Part shown: one piece after another, positions 1 to 6,419 of the stretch
How positions within the stretch are numbered: the first letter of the stretch is position 1
Layout: each line of letters begins with the position of its first letter
Assembly: GCA_903918705.1 (NCBI GenBank)
Contig: CAIXFP010000220.1
Span: 1 to 7,533, forward strand
Source: an uncultured Pseudomonadota bacterium
Lineage (GTDB): Bacteria; Pseudomonadota; Gammaproteobacteria; Burkholderiales; Thiobacillaceae
DNA length: 7,533 bases
Reading direction: 5' to 3'
The notes under the pieces: model-generated
Told to the model about the DNA's origin: nothing
The model's input: only the letters and a program-made list of their open reading frames with translations
The model's database searches: none
Made by a program: the position numbers and the translations under genes

Positions 1-1
1 C

Positions 2-79
2 ATAGACATCAGGCCTGAGGATAGAGAGAAGATAACGGAAGTCGTCGAAGATATATTGAAAGCACAGCGTCGGAAATAA
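2..79 (+). CDS. C-terminal tail of an unidentified protein (5' cut by window edge)
   Basis: An open frame enters from the left edge and stops at TAA 77-79, giving 25 residues that start IDIRPEDREK and end KAQRRK. The peptide is rich in charged residues, looks helical and ends in a basic cluster, as many genuine C-termini do. Base composition (34 of the first 80 bases are G or C) is far below that of the ligase gene that follows (43 of 60 in 181-240). In beta- and gammaproteobacteria ligA usually follows zipA, and this peptide does not resemble a ZipA C-terminus. I do not recognise the family. A chance open frame of this length is possible, so the coding call rests on peptide character and composition alone. 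Confidence 0.35.
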   Translation: MDIRPEDREKITEVVEDILKAQRRK

Positions 80-92
80 TCCTGCAAAGCGC
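77..92. other. Sequence junction: unrelated DNA abuts 5'-truncated ligA
   Basis: To the right of about base 90 the ligase frame reads as normal LigA (RRLIEDANYRYYV). To the left, the same frame reads HSVGNNPAK back to a stop at 57-59 and has no ligase character. A different frame carries a protein tail that ends at 79. Composition changes at the same place. The break therefore lies between roughly 80 and 90. I see no inverted repeat or target duplication around it. It may be an insertion or rearrangement end, or a chimeric assembly join. Confidence 0.6.
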
Positions 93-2099
93 CGGCTGAT
101 CGAGGACGCCAACTACCGCTATTACGTCCGCGACGATCCCGCGATTCCGGATGTGGAGTACGACCGTCTGCTACGCGAGTTGCAGGGTCTGGAAGCCGCG
201 CACCCGCATCTGCTCACGCCCGATTCCCCGACCCAGCGGGTGGGCGCGGCACCCCTCGAGGATTTCGCCCAGGTCGTCCACGACGTCCCCATGTTGTCCC
301 TCAACAACGCCTTTTCCGAAGACGAGGTGGCGGCCTTCGACCGGCGCGCGCGGGAAGGCCTGGAACGCGAGGGAGATCAACTCGAATACGCCGTGGAGCC
401 CAAGTTCGATGGCCTGGCCATCACCCTGCGTTACAAGCATGGCGTGTTCGTGCGCGGCGCCACTCGGGGCGATGGCACTACCGGCGAGGACGTGACCGCC
501 AACTTGAGAACCATCCGCGCCATTCCCCTGCGTCTGGAGACGGACGCCCCACCCGCCCTGCTGGAAGTGCGTGGCGAGGTGCTGATGCTGCGGCGCGATT
601 TCGATCGGCTCAACCAGGAGGCACGCGAACGCGGCGAGAAGGCCTTCGCCAACCCGCGCAATGCCGCCGCCGGCAGCCTGCGGCAACTGGACCCGCGCAT
701 CACCGCTCGCCGCCACCTGCATTTCTTCGCTTACGGTACCGCTGGCATCGAAGGTGTCAAGTTGCCCGCCACCCACAGCGCCACCATGGACTGGTTGGCC
801 GCGCTGCGCCTGCCGGTGGCGCGGCAGCGCGACGTGGTGAGCGGCGTGGCCGGCCTGATGGCTTATTTCAACGAACTGGGGACGCTGCGCGCCGGCCTGC
901 CCTTCGACATCGACGGCGCCGTCTACAAGCTCAACCTCCTGGCCGACCAGGAGCGACTGGGCTTCGTCGCGCGGGCGCCGCGTTTCGCCATCGCTCACAA
1001 GTACCCGGCCCAGGAAGAACTCACCGTGGTGGAAGCCATCGAAGTCCAGGTCGGCCGCACCGGCGTTCTGACCCCGGTGGCGCGGTTGCAACCGGTGTTC
1101 GTCGGCGGCGTCACCGTTACCAACGCCACCTTGCACAACGAGGACGAAGTGCGGCGCCGCGACGTGCGCGTCGGTGACACCGTCATCGTTCGCCGCGCCG
1201 GCGATGTCATTCCTGAAGTCGTGGCCAGCCTGCCGGAACGGCGTCCCCTGCGCGACCTCGCCAGCCCTTTGCATGGGCCCTTTGTCATGCCTACGGCCTG
1301 TCCCGTGTGCGGGGCCCCGGTGCAGCGCCTGGACGGCGAAACCGCAACACGCTGCAGCAACACCCTGGAATGTCCCGCCCAGCGCAAGCAGGCCATCCTG
1401 CACTTCGCTTCGCGCCGCGCCATGGATATCGAAGGATTGGGCGACAAGCTGGTGGAGCAACTCGTCGACACGGGCCTGGTGCGCACGCCGGCCGATCTCT
1501 ACACCCTGCAAACGGAACAGATCGCCGGCCTGGAACGCATGGCGCGGAAATCGGCGGAAAACCTGAAGTCCGGCATCGAGGCCAGCCGTCGCCGCCCCCT
1601 GGCCCGTTTCATTTTCGCCCTCGGCATCCGCCAGGTGGGGGAGCAGACCGCCAAGGACCTGGCGCGCCATTTCGGCAAGCTGGACGAGCTGGCGGCGGCC
1701 GACGACGCAGCCTTGCGGCAGGTGGCGGACGTGGGGCCGGTGGTGGCTGCGTCCATCACCGCCTTCTTTCTGGAAAGCCACAACCGCGACGTGATCGAAG
1801 CTTTGCGCCGCGCGGAAGCCTGGGTGGATGGCGAGGCGCGGGCCGCGGCGCCCGCTCGCTTCGCCGGAAAAACCTTCGTCCTCACCGGCACTCTGCCGAA
1901 TCTCAGTCGCGACCAGGCCAAGGCCATGATCGAGGCCGTGGGCGGCAAGGCGGCCGGCAGTGTTTCCGGCAAGACCGATTACGTCGTGGCCGGCGCGGAA
2001 GCCGGTTCCAAGCTCGCCAAAGCGCAGCAATTGAACCTTAGAATCCTGGACGAGTCAGGATTCCTTCAACTTCTTGATCAGGGAGATTCACCATCATGA
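90..2099 (+). CDS. ligA: NAD-dependent DNA ligase LigA, 5'-truncated
   Basis: LigA seals nicks in duplex DNA using NAD+, in replication and repair. Residue numbers here count from GTG 153. Ligase similarity begins near base 90, where the NMN-binding Ia segment is readable (ANYRYYV, IPD, EYD, matching E. coli Tyr22, Asp32, Tyr35 and Asp36). The adenylation site KFDG has its lysine at residue 84. An OB fold follows (VGRTG, then NATLHNEDE). Four zinc cysteines lie at 383, 386, 401 and 407, followed by helix-hairpin-helix repeats (about 425-550) and a BRCT domain (about 568-640). No ATG, GTG or TTG occurs in frame between the stop at 57-59 and GTG 153. Starting at that GTG would remove Tyr22 and Asp32, so it is unlikely to be the native start; about 10-15 N-terminal residues have been lost at the junction. 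From base 90 onward the frame is intact to TGA, which overlaps the galU ATG. Family identity is certain; whether the gene works as drawn is doubtful. Confidence 0.93.
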   Translation, partial: RRLIEDANYRYYVRDDPAIPDVEYDRLLRELQGLEAAHPHLLTPDSPTQRVGAAPLEDFAQVVHDVPMLSLNNAFSEDEVAAFDRRAREGLEREGDQLEYAVEPKFDGLAITLRYKHGVFVRGATRGDGTTGEDVTANLRTIRAIPLRLETDAPPALLEVRGEVLMLRRDFDRLNQEARERGEKAFANPRNAAAGSLRQLDPRITARRHLHFFAYGTAGIEGVKLPATHSATMDWLAALRLPVARQRDVVSGVAGLMAYFNELGTLRAGLPFDIDGAVYKLNLLADQERLGFVARAPRFAIAHKYPAQEELTVVEAIEVQVGRTGVLTPVARLQPVFVGGVTVTNATLHNEDEVRRRDVRVGDTVIVRRAGDVIPEVVASLPERRPLRDLASPLHGPFVMPTACPVCGAPVQRLDGETATRCSNTLECPAQRKQAILHFASRRAMDIEGLGDKLVEQLVDTGLVRTPADLYTLQTEQIAGLERMARKSAENLKSGIEASRRRPLARFIFALGIRQVGEQTAKDLARHFGKLDELAAADDAALRQVADVGPVVAASITAFFLESHNRDVIEALRRAEAWVDGEARAAAPARFAGKTFVLTGTLPNLSRDQAKAMIEAVGGKAAGSVSGKTDYVVAGAEAGSKLAKAQQLNLRILDESGFLQLLDQGDSPS

Positions 2100-2983
2100 A
2101 ACGTGTCACAAAAGCCGTCTTTCCCGCCGCCGGCATGGGCACCCGCTTCCTGCCCGCCACCAAGGCGAACCCCAAGGAAATGCTGCCCATCGTGGACAAG
2201 CCCTTGATCCAGTATGCGGCGGAGGTGGCGGCGGCGGCCGGCATCACCGATCTCATTTTCATCATCGGCCGCACCAAGCGTGCCATCGCCGACCATTTCG
2301 ACAAGGCTTACGAGCTGGAAGTGGAACTCGAGATGCGCGGCAAGCTCAAGGCGCTGGAAGACCTGCGCGGCATGCTGCCGGCCAACATCAACTACATCTA
2401 CATCCGCCAGGCCGAGGCCCTGGGGCTGGGCCACGCGGTGCTATGCGCGCAGCCGGCGATCAACGACGAGCCCTTCGCGGTACTGCTGGCCGACGACCTG
2501 ATCGATGGCGAGCCCGGCGTCACCAAGCAGATGTGCGACCTCTACAACTACTACCAGTGTTCCCTGGTGGGGGTGCAGAACGTCGCCCCGGAAGAGACCC
2601 GCTCCTACGGCATCGTCGCCGCCGAGCCCATGGCGGAACGCCTCTCCCGCGTCACCCAGATCGTCGAGAAGCCGGCGCCCGAGGCCGCGCCCTCCACCCT
2701 GGGCGTGGTAGGGCGCTACGTGCTGACCCCGCGCATCTTCCACCATCTGCGCCATATCGAGCGTGGCGCCGGTGGCGAGCTGCAACTCACCGACGCCATC
2801 GCCGCCCTGCTCAAGGAACAGCAGGTGTTGGCTTACCAGTTCGACGGCAAGCGCTACGACTGCGGCAGCAAGCTGGGCTACCTGGAGGCCACGGTGGAGT
2901 ACGCCCTGAAACACCCGGAGGTCAGTGGCGAATTCCTGGCTTATCTGCGGCAGCGTTTCTGCGGCCCTTGCCAGGTGGAATAA
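2096..2983 (+). CDS. galU: UTP--glucose-1-phosphate uridylyltransferase GalU
   Basis: This cytoplasmic enzyme makes UDP-glucose and pyrophosphate from glucose-1-phosphate and UTP, supplying precursors for lipopolysaccharide, exopolysaccharide and other glycans. The 295-residue product has the usual bacterial GalU length. The nucleotide-binding signature is at residues 11-27 (AAGMGTRFLPATKANPK), followed by EMLPIVDKPLIQY (28-40). GLGHAV is at 110-115, LADD at 131-134 with the probable metal/nucleotide aspartates, the VEKP-type motif IVEKP at 189-193, GELQLTDAI at 227-235 and YDCGSKLGYL at 254-263. ATG 2096 overlaps the ligA TGA by 4 bases (ATGA). A GGGAG Shine-Dalgarno lies at 2081-2085, 10 bases upstream, so galU is probably cotranscribed and translationally coupled with ligA. 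The homologue GalF is less likely, because the catalytic motifs are intact and there is no neighbouring galU copy. Confidence 0.95.
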   Translation: MKRVTKAVFPAAGMGTRFLPATKANPKEMLPIVDKPLIQYAAEVAAAAGITDLIFIIGRTKRAIADHFDKAYELEVELEMRGKLKALEDLRGMLPANINYIYIRQAEALGLGHAVLCAQPAINDEPFAVLLADDLIDGEPGVTKQMCDLYNYYQCSLVGVQNVAPEETRSYGIVAAEPMAERLSRVTQIVEKPAPEAAPSTLGVVGRYVLTPRIFHHLRHIERGAGGELQLTDAIAALLKEQQVLAYQFDGKRYDCGSKLGYLEATVEYALKHPEVSGEFLAYLRQRFCGPCQVE

Positions 2984-3014
2984 GGCTGCATCCGTCCCAC
3001 TTTTCGAGTCGACC

Positions 3015-4178
3015 ATGAACCGCCATCTTGCCGCTTCCCTGCTCGTGTTGATTTCGCTGTGGGTCGCCCCGGCCCCGGCCGCCGAACACAACGCGACCCG
3101 CCTGGGCAACCCGGCGACCCGCTTCGCCCCTCCCCTGAAGACCCCCGAGGATTTGCGCGGGATGCTGCTTACCCCCGCGTTGCAGGCGGATATCGAGCAA
3201 ATCCTGCGCCAGGGCGGCTATCTTGGCGACCTTCAGGATTTTCGCGATGCGGCGGCCAAGGCCGAAATCAAGGAACTGAGCATCCCCACGGGCACTCTGC
3301 TGCCGTCCATGTCCACCCGTCTGAAAAAGCGGCCGGTGCTGTTGCACGACATCCGTTGGGCCGGCAAGAAACCGATCGAGGCCTATGAGTTCAACTTCGA
3401 TTCGAAATGGCGGCGCTACCGGGTGATCACGCCGAAACCCTGCAGCAACTTCTGGGTGGAAGAAGTGCTGCCGCCACCGGCTCCGGTCTTGTCCCTGGCT
3501 TGCGAGGCGCCGGCGCAGCAGTTCCTGCCGCAACCCCTGACCGTGTGCCAGAACCTCGGCAATCACGGCAATATCAGCGAACCCAAGGCCGTTCTGGCCC
3601 TGTCCATCCCCGCCGGGGCCAAACTGGTCGGTACGACGGGTACGGCGGAGGTGACGGCGGACCACATCAGCTGGAACGTGCTGGATCTGGCTCCCGGCGC
3701 CAGCCAGCGCGTCTGCGCCACGTTCACGGCGGCGCAGCCCCTGTCGTTCTCCTTTAGCGGCATGGCGCTGGGTGACCATGCCGCCAAGGTGGAAAGCCAG
3801 TGCGCCACCCGTGTTGTCGGCATCCCCGCGGTTCTGCTGGAAGTCGTGGATCTGGCCGATCCGATCCAGGTGGGCAACGAGGTGGTCTACACCGTCCGGG
3901 TGCGCAACCAGGGTTCGGCGGCGCTGACCCATGTCCGCTTCAATGCCACCCTGGAAGACAGCCAGTCCTTCCTGTCCGGCAGCGGCCCCAGCCCGGTCTC
4001 CGCAGCCGCCGGCAACCTCGCCGCGGAGCCGCTGCCCCTGCTGAAGCCCGGGGAGGAGGTCCTGTGGCGCGTGGTGGTCAAGGCGGAAAAGGCGGGGGAT
4101 GTGCGCTTCGCCGTGGAGATGCGAGCCGACCAGTTCTCGCGTCCGGTGACGGAAACCGAGGCGACCCGGCAGTACTAG
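3015..4178 (+). CDS. Exported DUF11-domain (OmcB-like repeat) protein, function unknown
   Basis: The 387-residue product begins with a typical signal peptide: Arg3 and His4, a hydrophobic core at about 6-18, and likely cleavage after PAA at 21-23. Residues ~27-150 form a region I cannot name, with ATRLGNPATRFAPP, TPEDLRGML, IPTGT and ending in CSNFWVEEV. Residues ~155-265 look like a degenerate DUF11-type Ig-like beta domain. Residues 269-387 form a clear DUF11 repeat: IPAVLLEVVDL (270-280), YTVRVRNQGSAAL (292-304), a proline-rich PLPLLKPGEE, WRVVVKAEKAGDVRF (351-365) and an end close to RPVTETEATRQY. From memory, this final motif strongly resembles repeats of large OmcB-like surface proteins in Planctomycetes, Verrucomicrobia and related phyla. 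Cysteines lie at 143, 163, 178, 234 and 263, which suits disulfides outside the cytoplasm. ATG 3015 is chosen because it opens the signal peptide; the frame is open upstream into galU. Its Shine-Dalgarno is weak (GAG 3006-3008). It lies 31 bases after galU, possibly in the same transcript. Periplasmic or surface location is inferred. Confidence 0.8.
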   Translation: MNRHLAASLLVLISLWVAPAPAAEHNATRLGNPATRFAPPLKTPEDLRGMLLTPALQADIEQILRQGGYLGDLQDFRDAAAKAEIKELSIPTGTLLPSMSTRLKKRPVLLHDIRWAGKKPIEAYEFNFDSKWRRYRVITPKPCSNFWVEEVLPPPAPVLSLACEAPAQQFLPQPLTVCQNLGNHGNISEPKAVLALSIPAGAKLVGTTGTAEVTADHISWNVLDLAPGASQRVCATFTAAQPLSFSFSGMALGDHAAKVESQCATRVVGIPAVLLEVVDLADPIQVGNEVVYTVRVRNQGSAALTHVRFNATLEDSQSFLSGSGPSPVSAAAGNLAAEPLPLLKPGEEVLWRVVVKAEKAGDVRFAVEMRADQFSRPVTETEATRQY

Positions 4179-4212
4179 TCCGCAGGATGCGGTTCGCCGC
4201 GCTCACCCCATC
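4179..4212. other. Convergent intergenic gap with two alternative short hairpins
   Basis: The 34 bases between two converging stop codons contain CCGCA (4180-4184) pairing with TGCGG (4188-4192) over a 3-base loop. They also contain GCGG (4189-4192) pairing with CCGC (4197-4200) over a TTCG loop. The two share 4189-4192 and exclude each other. No T-run follows on either strand, so neither is a convincing intrinsic terminator. They could still help mark transcript 3' ends for the two converging genes. Confidence 0.2.
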
Positions 4213-4833
4213 CTATGGCTTCGTCCCCGCCAGGCGGCGCTCGAATTCACCATTGCAGAGCATGCTCAACCGGCGATAGGAGGCCGGATTGTCGATGGTC
4301 TGGTGGCGCGGCCAGGAAAGCCCATCGTAGACATAGTGGTATTGCCGGAAGAAGCGGGCGCGCAGACGTTCGAGATCCGGCTTGCGCATCCAGTCCAGGG
4401 CATCGGGCGTATACACGGCGCGGGTGATGCCGCTGATCTCGTCGGGCATGGCGCGCAACACTTCCAGATCGAACAACTGGTGCTGCCGCTCATGGCCCAG
4501 CACGACGGCATAGGTGCAGGAGCCCTCGGGAAACTCGCGGGCGATGTAGATGATGGGCGCCGTCACGATGCGCGTGGCCATGGCCAGTCGCCGCATATTC
4601 AGGTCGCTGCCGGTATAGGTGAGTTCGACCTTCACCCGGTTCTGGAACAGGCCCAGGCCCTGTCCGTCGGGAAAGCCGCCCTGGGCCTGGGCCCGGGTGA
4701 TCTGTGGGACGGATTTTGTGTGGTCCACCACCAGCGCGCCATGTTCGATCACGACCCGGTTGCTGATGTCCCAGGCCGCGCAGGGGCGCAGGACGAGGCA
4801 CAGGACGGTGATCAGCAACGGGCGGAGGGACAT
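4213..4833 (-). CDS. Putative exported zincin-like protein with HExxH motif, function unknown
   Basis: The 206-residue product starts with a signal peptide: Arg4, a hydrophobic core at 5-15, and likely cleavage after PCAA at 17-20. Residues ~21-90 read as a beta-rich region with alternating polar and hydrophobic residues (VKVELTYTG, 68-74). A hydrophobic strand APIIYIARE (92-100) is followed by CTYAVVLG and HERQH at 114-118, a match to the HExxH zinc-binding helix of metallopeptidases. The third metal ligand cannot be fixed; Glu124, Glu132 and His166 are candidates. Cys106 and Cys193 remain after signal removal and could form a disulfide. The overall plan recalls DUF922-like secreted proteins, but I cannot confirm membership. 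ATG 4833 gives the best signal peptide; a TTG at 4854 would add seven residues (MRYRPQI). Neither start has a well-spaced Shine-Dalgarno. The gene runs against its neighbours and converges on the DUF11 gene. Peptidase activity is inference. Confidence 0.72.
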   Translation of the reverse strand: MSLRPLLITVLCLVLRPCAAWDISNRVVIEHGALVVDHTKSVPQITRAQAQGGFPDGQGLGLFQNRVKVELTYTGSDLNMRRLAMATRIVTAPIIYIAREFPEGSCTYAVVLGHERQHQLFDLEVLRAMPDEISGITRAVYTPDALDWMRKPDLERLRARFFRQYHYVYDGLSWPRHQTIDNPASYRRLSMLCNGEFERRLAGTKP

Positions 4834-4938
4834 GATTTGAGGACGGTATCGCAAGCCTTCCTTCTATCGGCAGTTCGCCGCCGGAGTTGAGCCCGCGCAA
4901 GCGTCTCCCCGGCGCTACAACAGGCCGGTCAAACCACG

Positions 4939-4944
4939 TAGAAT
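4939..4944 (+). promoter_or_regulatory. Candidate -10 element for the surE-pcm-nlpD operon
   Basis: The 163-base region between the two divergent starts (4834-4996) holds no gene that I can see. TAGAAT at 4939-4944 matches the sigma-70/sigma-S -10 consensus at five of six positions and would put transcription start near 4951, about 45 bases before surE. No good -35 box lies 16-18 bases upstream (TACAAC at 4916-4921 is poor). That is compatible with a sigma-S-type or activator-dependent promoter, but equally with chance. For the opposite strand, TTGACC (4932-4927) could be a -35 box, but it has no partner -10. Confidence 0.25.
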
Positions 4945-4996
4945 CGCCGCTCCCGCCCATGGCGACGGCTCCATCACCTTTTCGATAAGCGCTTGA

Positions 4997-5761
4997 ATGC
5001 GGATTCTCCTCAGCAACGACGATGGCTATTTCGCGCCAGGACTGACGGTACTCGCCGCTACGCTGGCCCGGCATGGCCATGACATCACCGTGGTCGCCCC
5101 CGAGCGCGACCGCAGCGGCGCCAGCAATTCCCTGACCCTGGACCGGCCCCTGATGGTGCGCAAGACACCGGGCGGCTTCCATTACGTCAACGGCACGCCC
5201 ACGGATTGCGTCCATCTGGCGGTCACCGGCCTGCTGCCGGCGTTGCCCGACATGGTCATATCCGGCATCAACCACGGCGCCAACATGGGCGACGACACGG
5301 TGTATTCCGGCACCGTGGCGGCCGCCACCGAGGGCTTTCTCCTCGGCATTCCGTCCCTGGCCGTCTCACTGGTCAATCTCCAGGGGGAGCACTTCCAGAC
5401 CGCCGCGGACTATGTCGCCGGCCTGGTGGGCCGTTTCGTCGCCCAGCCTTTTTCCGAGCATGTCCTGCTCAACATCAACGTGCCCGACGTGCCCGCCGAC
5501 CAGATCGCCGGCGTCGAAGTCACGCGCTTGGGTCGCCGCCACAAGGCCCAGGACACGGTGAAGACCGTCAACCCGCGCAACCAGACCATGTACTGGGTGG
5601 GCGCGGCGGGCGCCGCGCAGGACGCGGGCCCCGGTACCGATTTTCACGCCCTGGCGCACGGCTATATCTCGCTGACGCCCCTGCAACTGGACCTGACCCG
5701 CTATGCCCAGTTGGGCATCGTTGAAGACTGGTTGGCGAGCCCTGGGCCGGGGGCTCGATAG
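4997..5761 (+). CDS. surE: 5'/3'-nucleotidase SurE
   Basis: SurE is a cytoplasmic, divalent-metal-dependent phosphatase that hydrolyses nucleoside 5'- and 3'-monophosphates, and in some bacteria short polyphosphate. It supports stationary-phase survival. The 254-residue product matches the usual length (~250). The start MRILLSNDDGYFAPG carries the metal-binding aspartates Asp8 and Asp9. GASNSLTLDRPL (41-52) contains the conserved serine and asparagine loop. SGINHGANMGDDTVYSGTVAAATEG (89-113) supplies the Asn ligand and the phosphate-site loop. LLNINVP (157-163) and ITLTP-like YISLTPLQLDLT (223-234) are the usual C-terminal markers. ATG 4997 is the canonical family start, although no clear Shine-Dalgarno precedes it (the upstream bases are ATAAGCGCTTGA). 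It is the first gene of a run on this strand, 4 bases before pcm. Confidence 0.96.
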   Translation: MRILLSNDDGYFAPGLTVLAATLARHGHDITVVAPERDRSGASNSLTLDRPLMVRKTPGGFHYVNGTPTDCVHLAVTGLLPALPDMVISGINHGANMGDDTVYSGTVAAATEGFLLGIPSLAVSLVNLQGEHFQTAADYVAGLVGRFVAQPFSEHVLLNINVPDVPADQIAGVEVTRLGRRHKAQDTVKTVNPRNQTMYWVGAAGAAQDAGPGTDFHALAHGYISLTPLQLDLTRYAQLGIVEDWLASPGPGAR

Positions 5762-5765
5762 GTCC

Positions 5766-6419
5766 ATGAACGCCGGCATCGGCATGACCTCCCAGCGCAC
5801 CCGTGCGCGCATGCTGGAACGGTTGCGCGAGCAGGGCATCAAGGACGCCATGGTGCTGGCGGCCATGAACGCCATGCCGCGCCATCCCTTCGTGGAGGAG
5901 GCCCTCCAGGCGCGCGCCTATGACGACACCCCGCTGCCCATCGGCCAGGGCCAGACCATTTCCAGCCCTTATACCGTGGCGCGCTCCTGTGAACTGGCCT
6001 GCCAGGGCCGCATCCTGGAACGGGTGCTGGAAATCGGCGGCGGTTGCGGCTACCAGGCCGCGGTGCTGTCGAAGCTGGCCCGCGAAGTGGTCAGCATCGA
6101 GCGTATCGCCAAGCTGGTGGGGCGCGCGCGCCTGACCCTGCGCGGCCTGCGCGTGAACAACGTGCTGATGAAGAACGCCGACGGCAGCCATGGCTTCAAG
6201 GATGCCGCGCCGTTCGACGCCATCGTGGTGGCCGCCGCCATGCCCTACATTCCGGAAGAACTGAAACAGCAGCTCAAGCCCGGCGGTCGCCTGGTGGCAC
6301 CGGTGGGCACCGGAGAATCCCAGTATCTGGTGGTGGTGGATGCGAATCCGGAGGGTGGCTACAGCGAACGCACCCTGGAATCGGTCAAGTTCGTCCCCTT
6401 GCTGGAGGGTGTCAGCTGA
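5766..6419 (+). CDS. pcm: Protein-L-isoaspartate O-methyltransferase Pcm
   Basis: Pcm uses S-adenosylmethionine to methylate L-isoaspartyl residues in damaged proteins, which starts their repair in aged or stationary cells. The 217-residue product matches bacterial Pcm. PIGQGQTISSPY (58-69) is the substrate-side signature. VLEIGGGCGYQAAVL (87-101) is SAM motif I. SIER (110-113) carries the acidic ribose-binding residue. APFDAIVVAAA (148-158) is motif II and LKPGGRLVAPVG (170-181) motif III; FVPLLEG closes the fold. The loop that usually reads GDG reads NADG here (137-140), a mild variation. ATG 5766 lies 4 bases after the surE stop. ATG 5784 (MTSQRTRARM) is an equally family-like alternative. 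The frame stays open upstream into surE, but that stretch has no Pcm character. The stop overlaps the proposed nlpD start. Confidence 0.95.
   Translation: MNAGIGMTSQRTRARMLERLREQGIKDAMVLAAMNAMPRHPFVEEALQARAYDDTPLPIGQGQTISSPYTVARSCELACQGRILERVLEIGGGCGYQAAVLSKLAREVVSIERIAKLVGRARLTLRGLRVNNVLMKNADGSHGFKDAAPFDAIVVAAAMPYIPEELKQQLKPGGRLVAPVGTGESQYLVVVDANPEGGYSERTLESVKFVPLLEGVS
6404..6418 (+). promoter_or_regulatory. Strong Shine-Dalgarno and CTG start for nlpD, inside the pcm end
   Basis: GGAGGG at 6404-6409 is a near-perfect anti-16S match and sits 6 bases before CTG 6416-6418. The CTG overlaps the pcm TGA (CTGA, 6416-6419), the same geometry as the ATGA overlap between ligA and galU. No ATG, GTG or TTG lies in frame in the 48 bases upstream of the CTG. 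The first such codon downstream, TTG 6443, would leave too short a signal peptide. Confidence 0.65.

Noticed and set aside
171..2030. A 619-codon open frame on the minus strand, antisense to ligA
   Set aside because: Long antisense frames are common in high-G+C genes. The protein is Gly/Ala/His/Gln-rich low-complexity sequence with no recognisable domain, and the plus strand is unmistakably LigA.
2925..3014. Upstream start (ATG 2925) for the DUF11 protein
   Set aside because: This would overlap the galU 3' end and put 30 residues before an excellent signal peptide that begins at ATG 3015.
2984..3014. Terminator after galU
   Set aside because: The 31-base gap holds only a GTCGAC palindrome and a TTTT run, with no stem leading into it.
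2074..3018. A 314-codon plus-strand frame overlapping galU
   Set aside because: It is Arg/Gly/Pro/His-rich out-of-frame translation of galU, with no domain.
5703..5765. Upstream start for pcm inside surE
   Set aside because: Residues before ATG 5766 have no Pcm character, and ATG 5766 lies just after the surE stop.
6044..6415. Upstream extension of the nlpD frame into pcm
   Set aside because: The peptide is Arg/Gly/Ala-rich shadow sequence of pcm. It would bury the lipobox signal in the interior of the protein.
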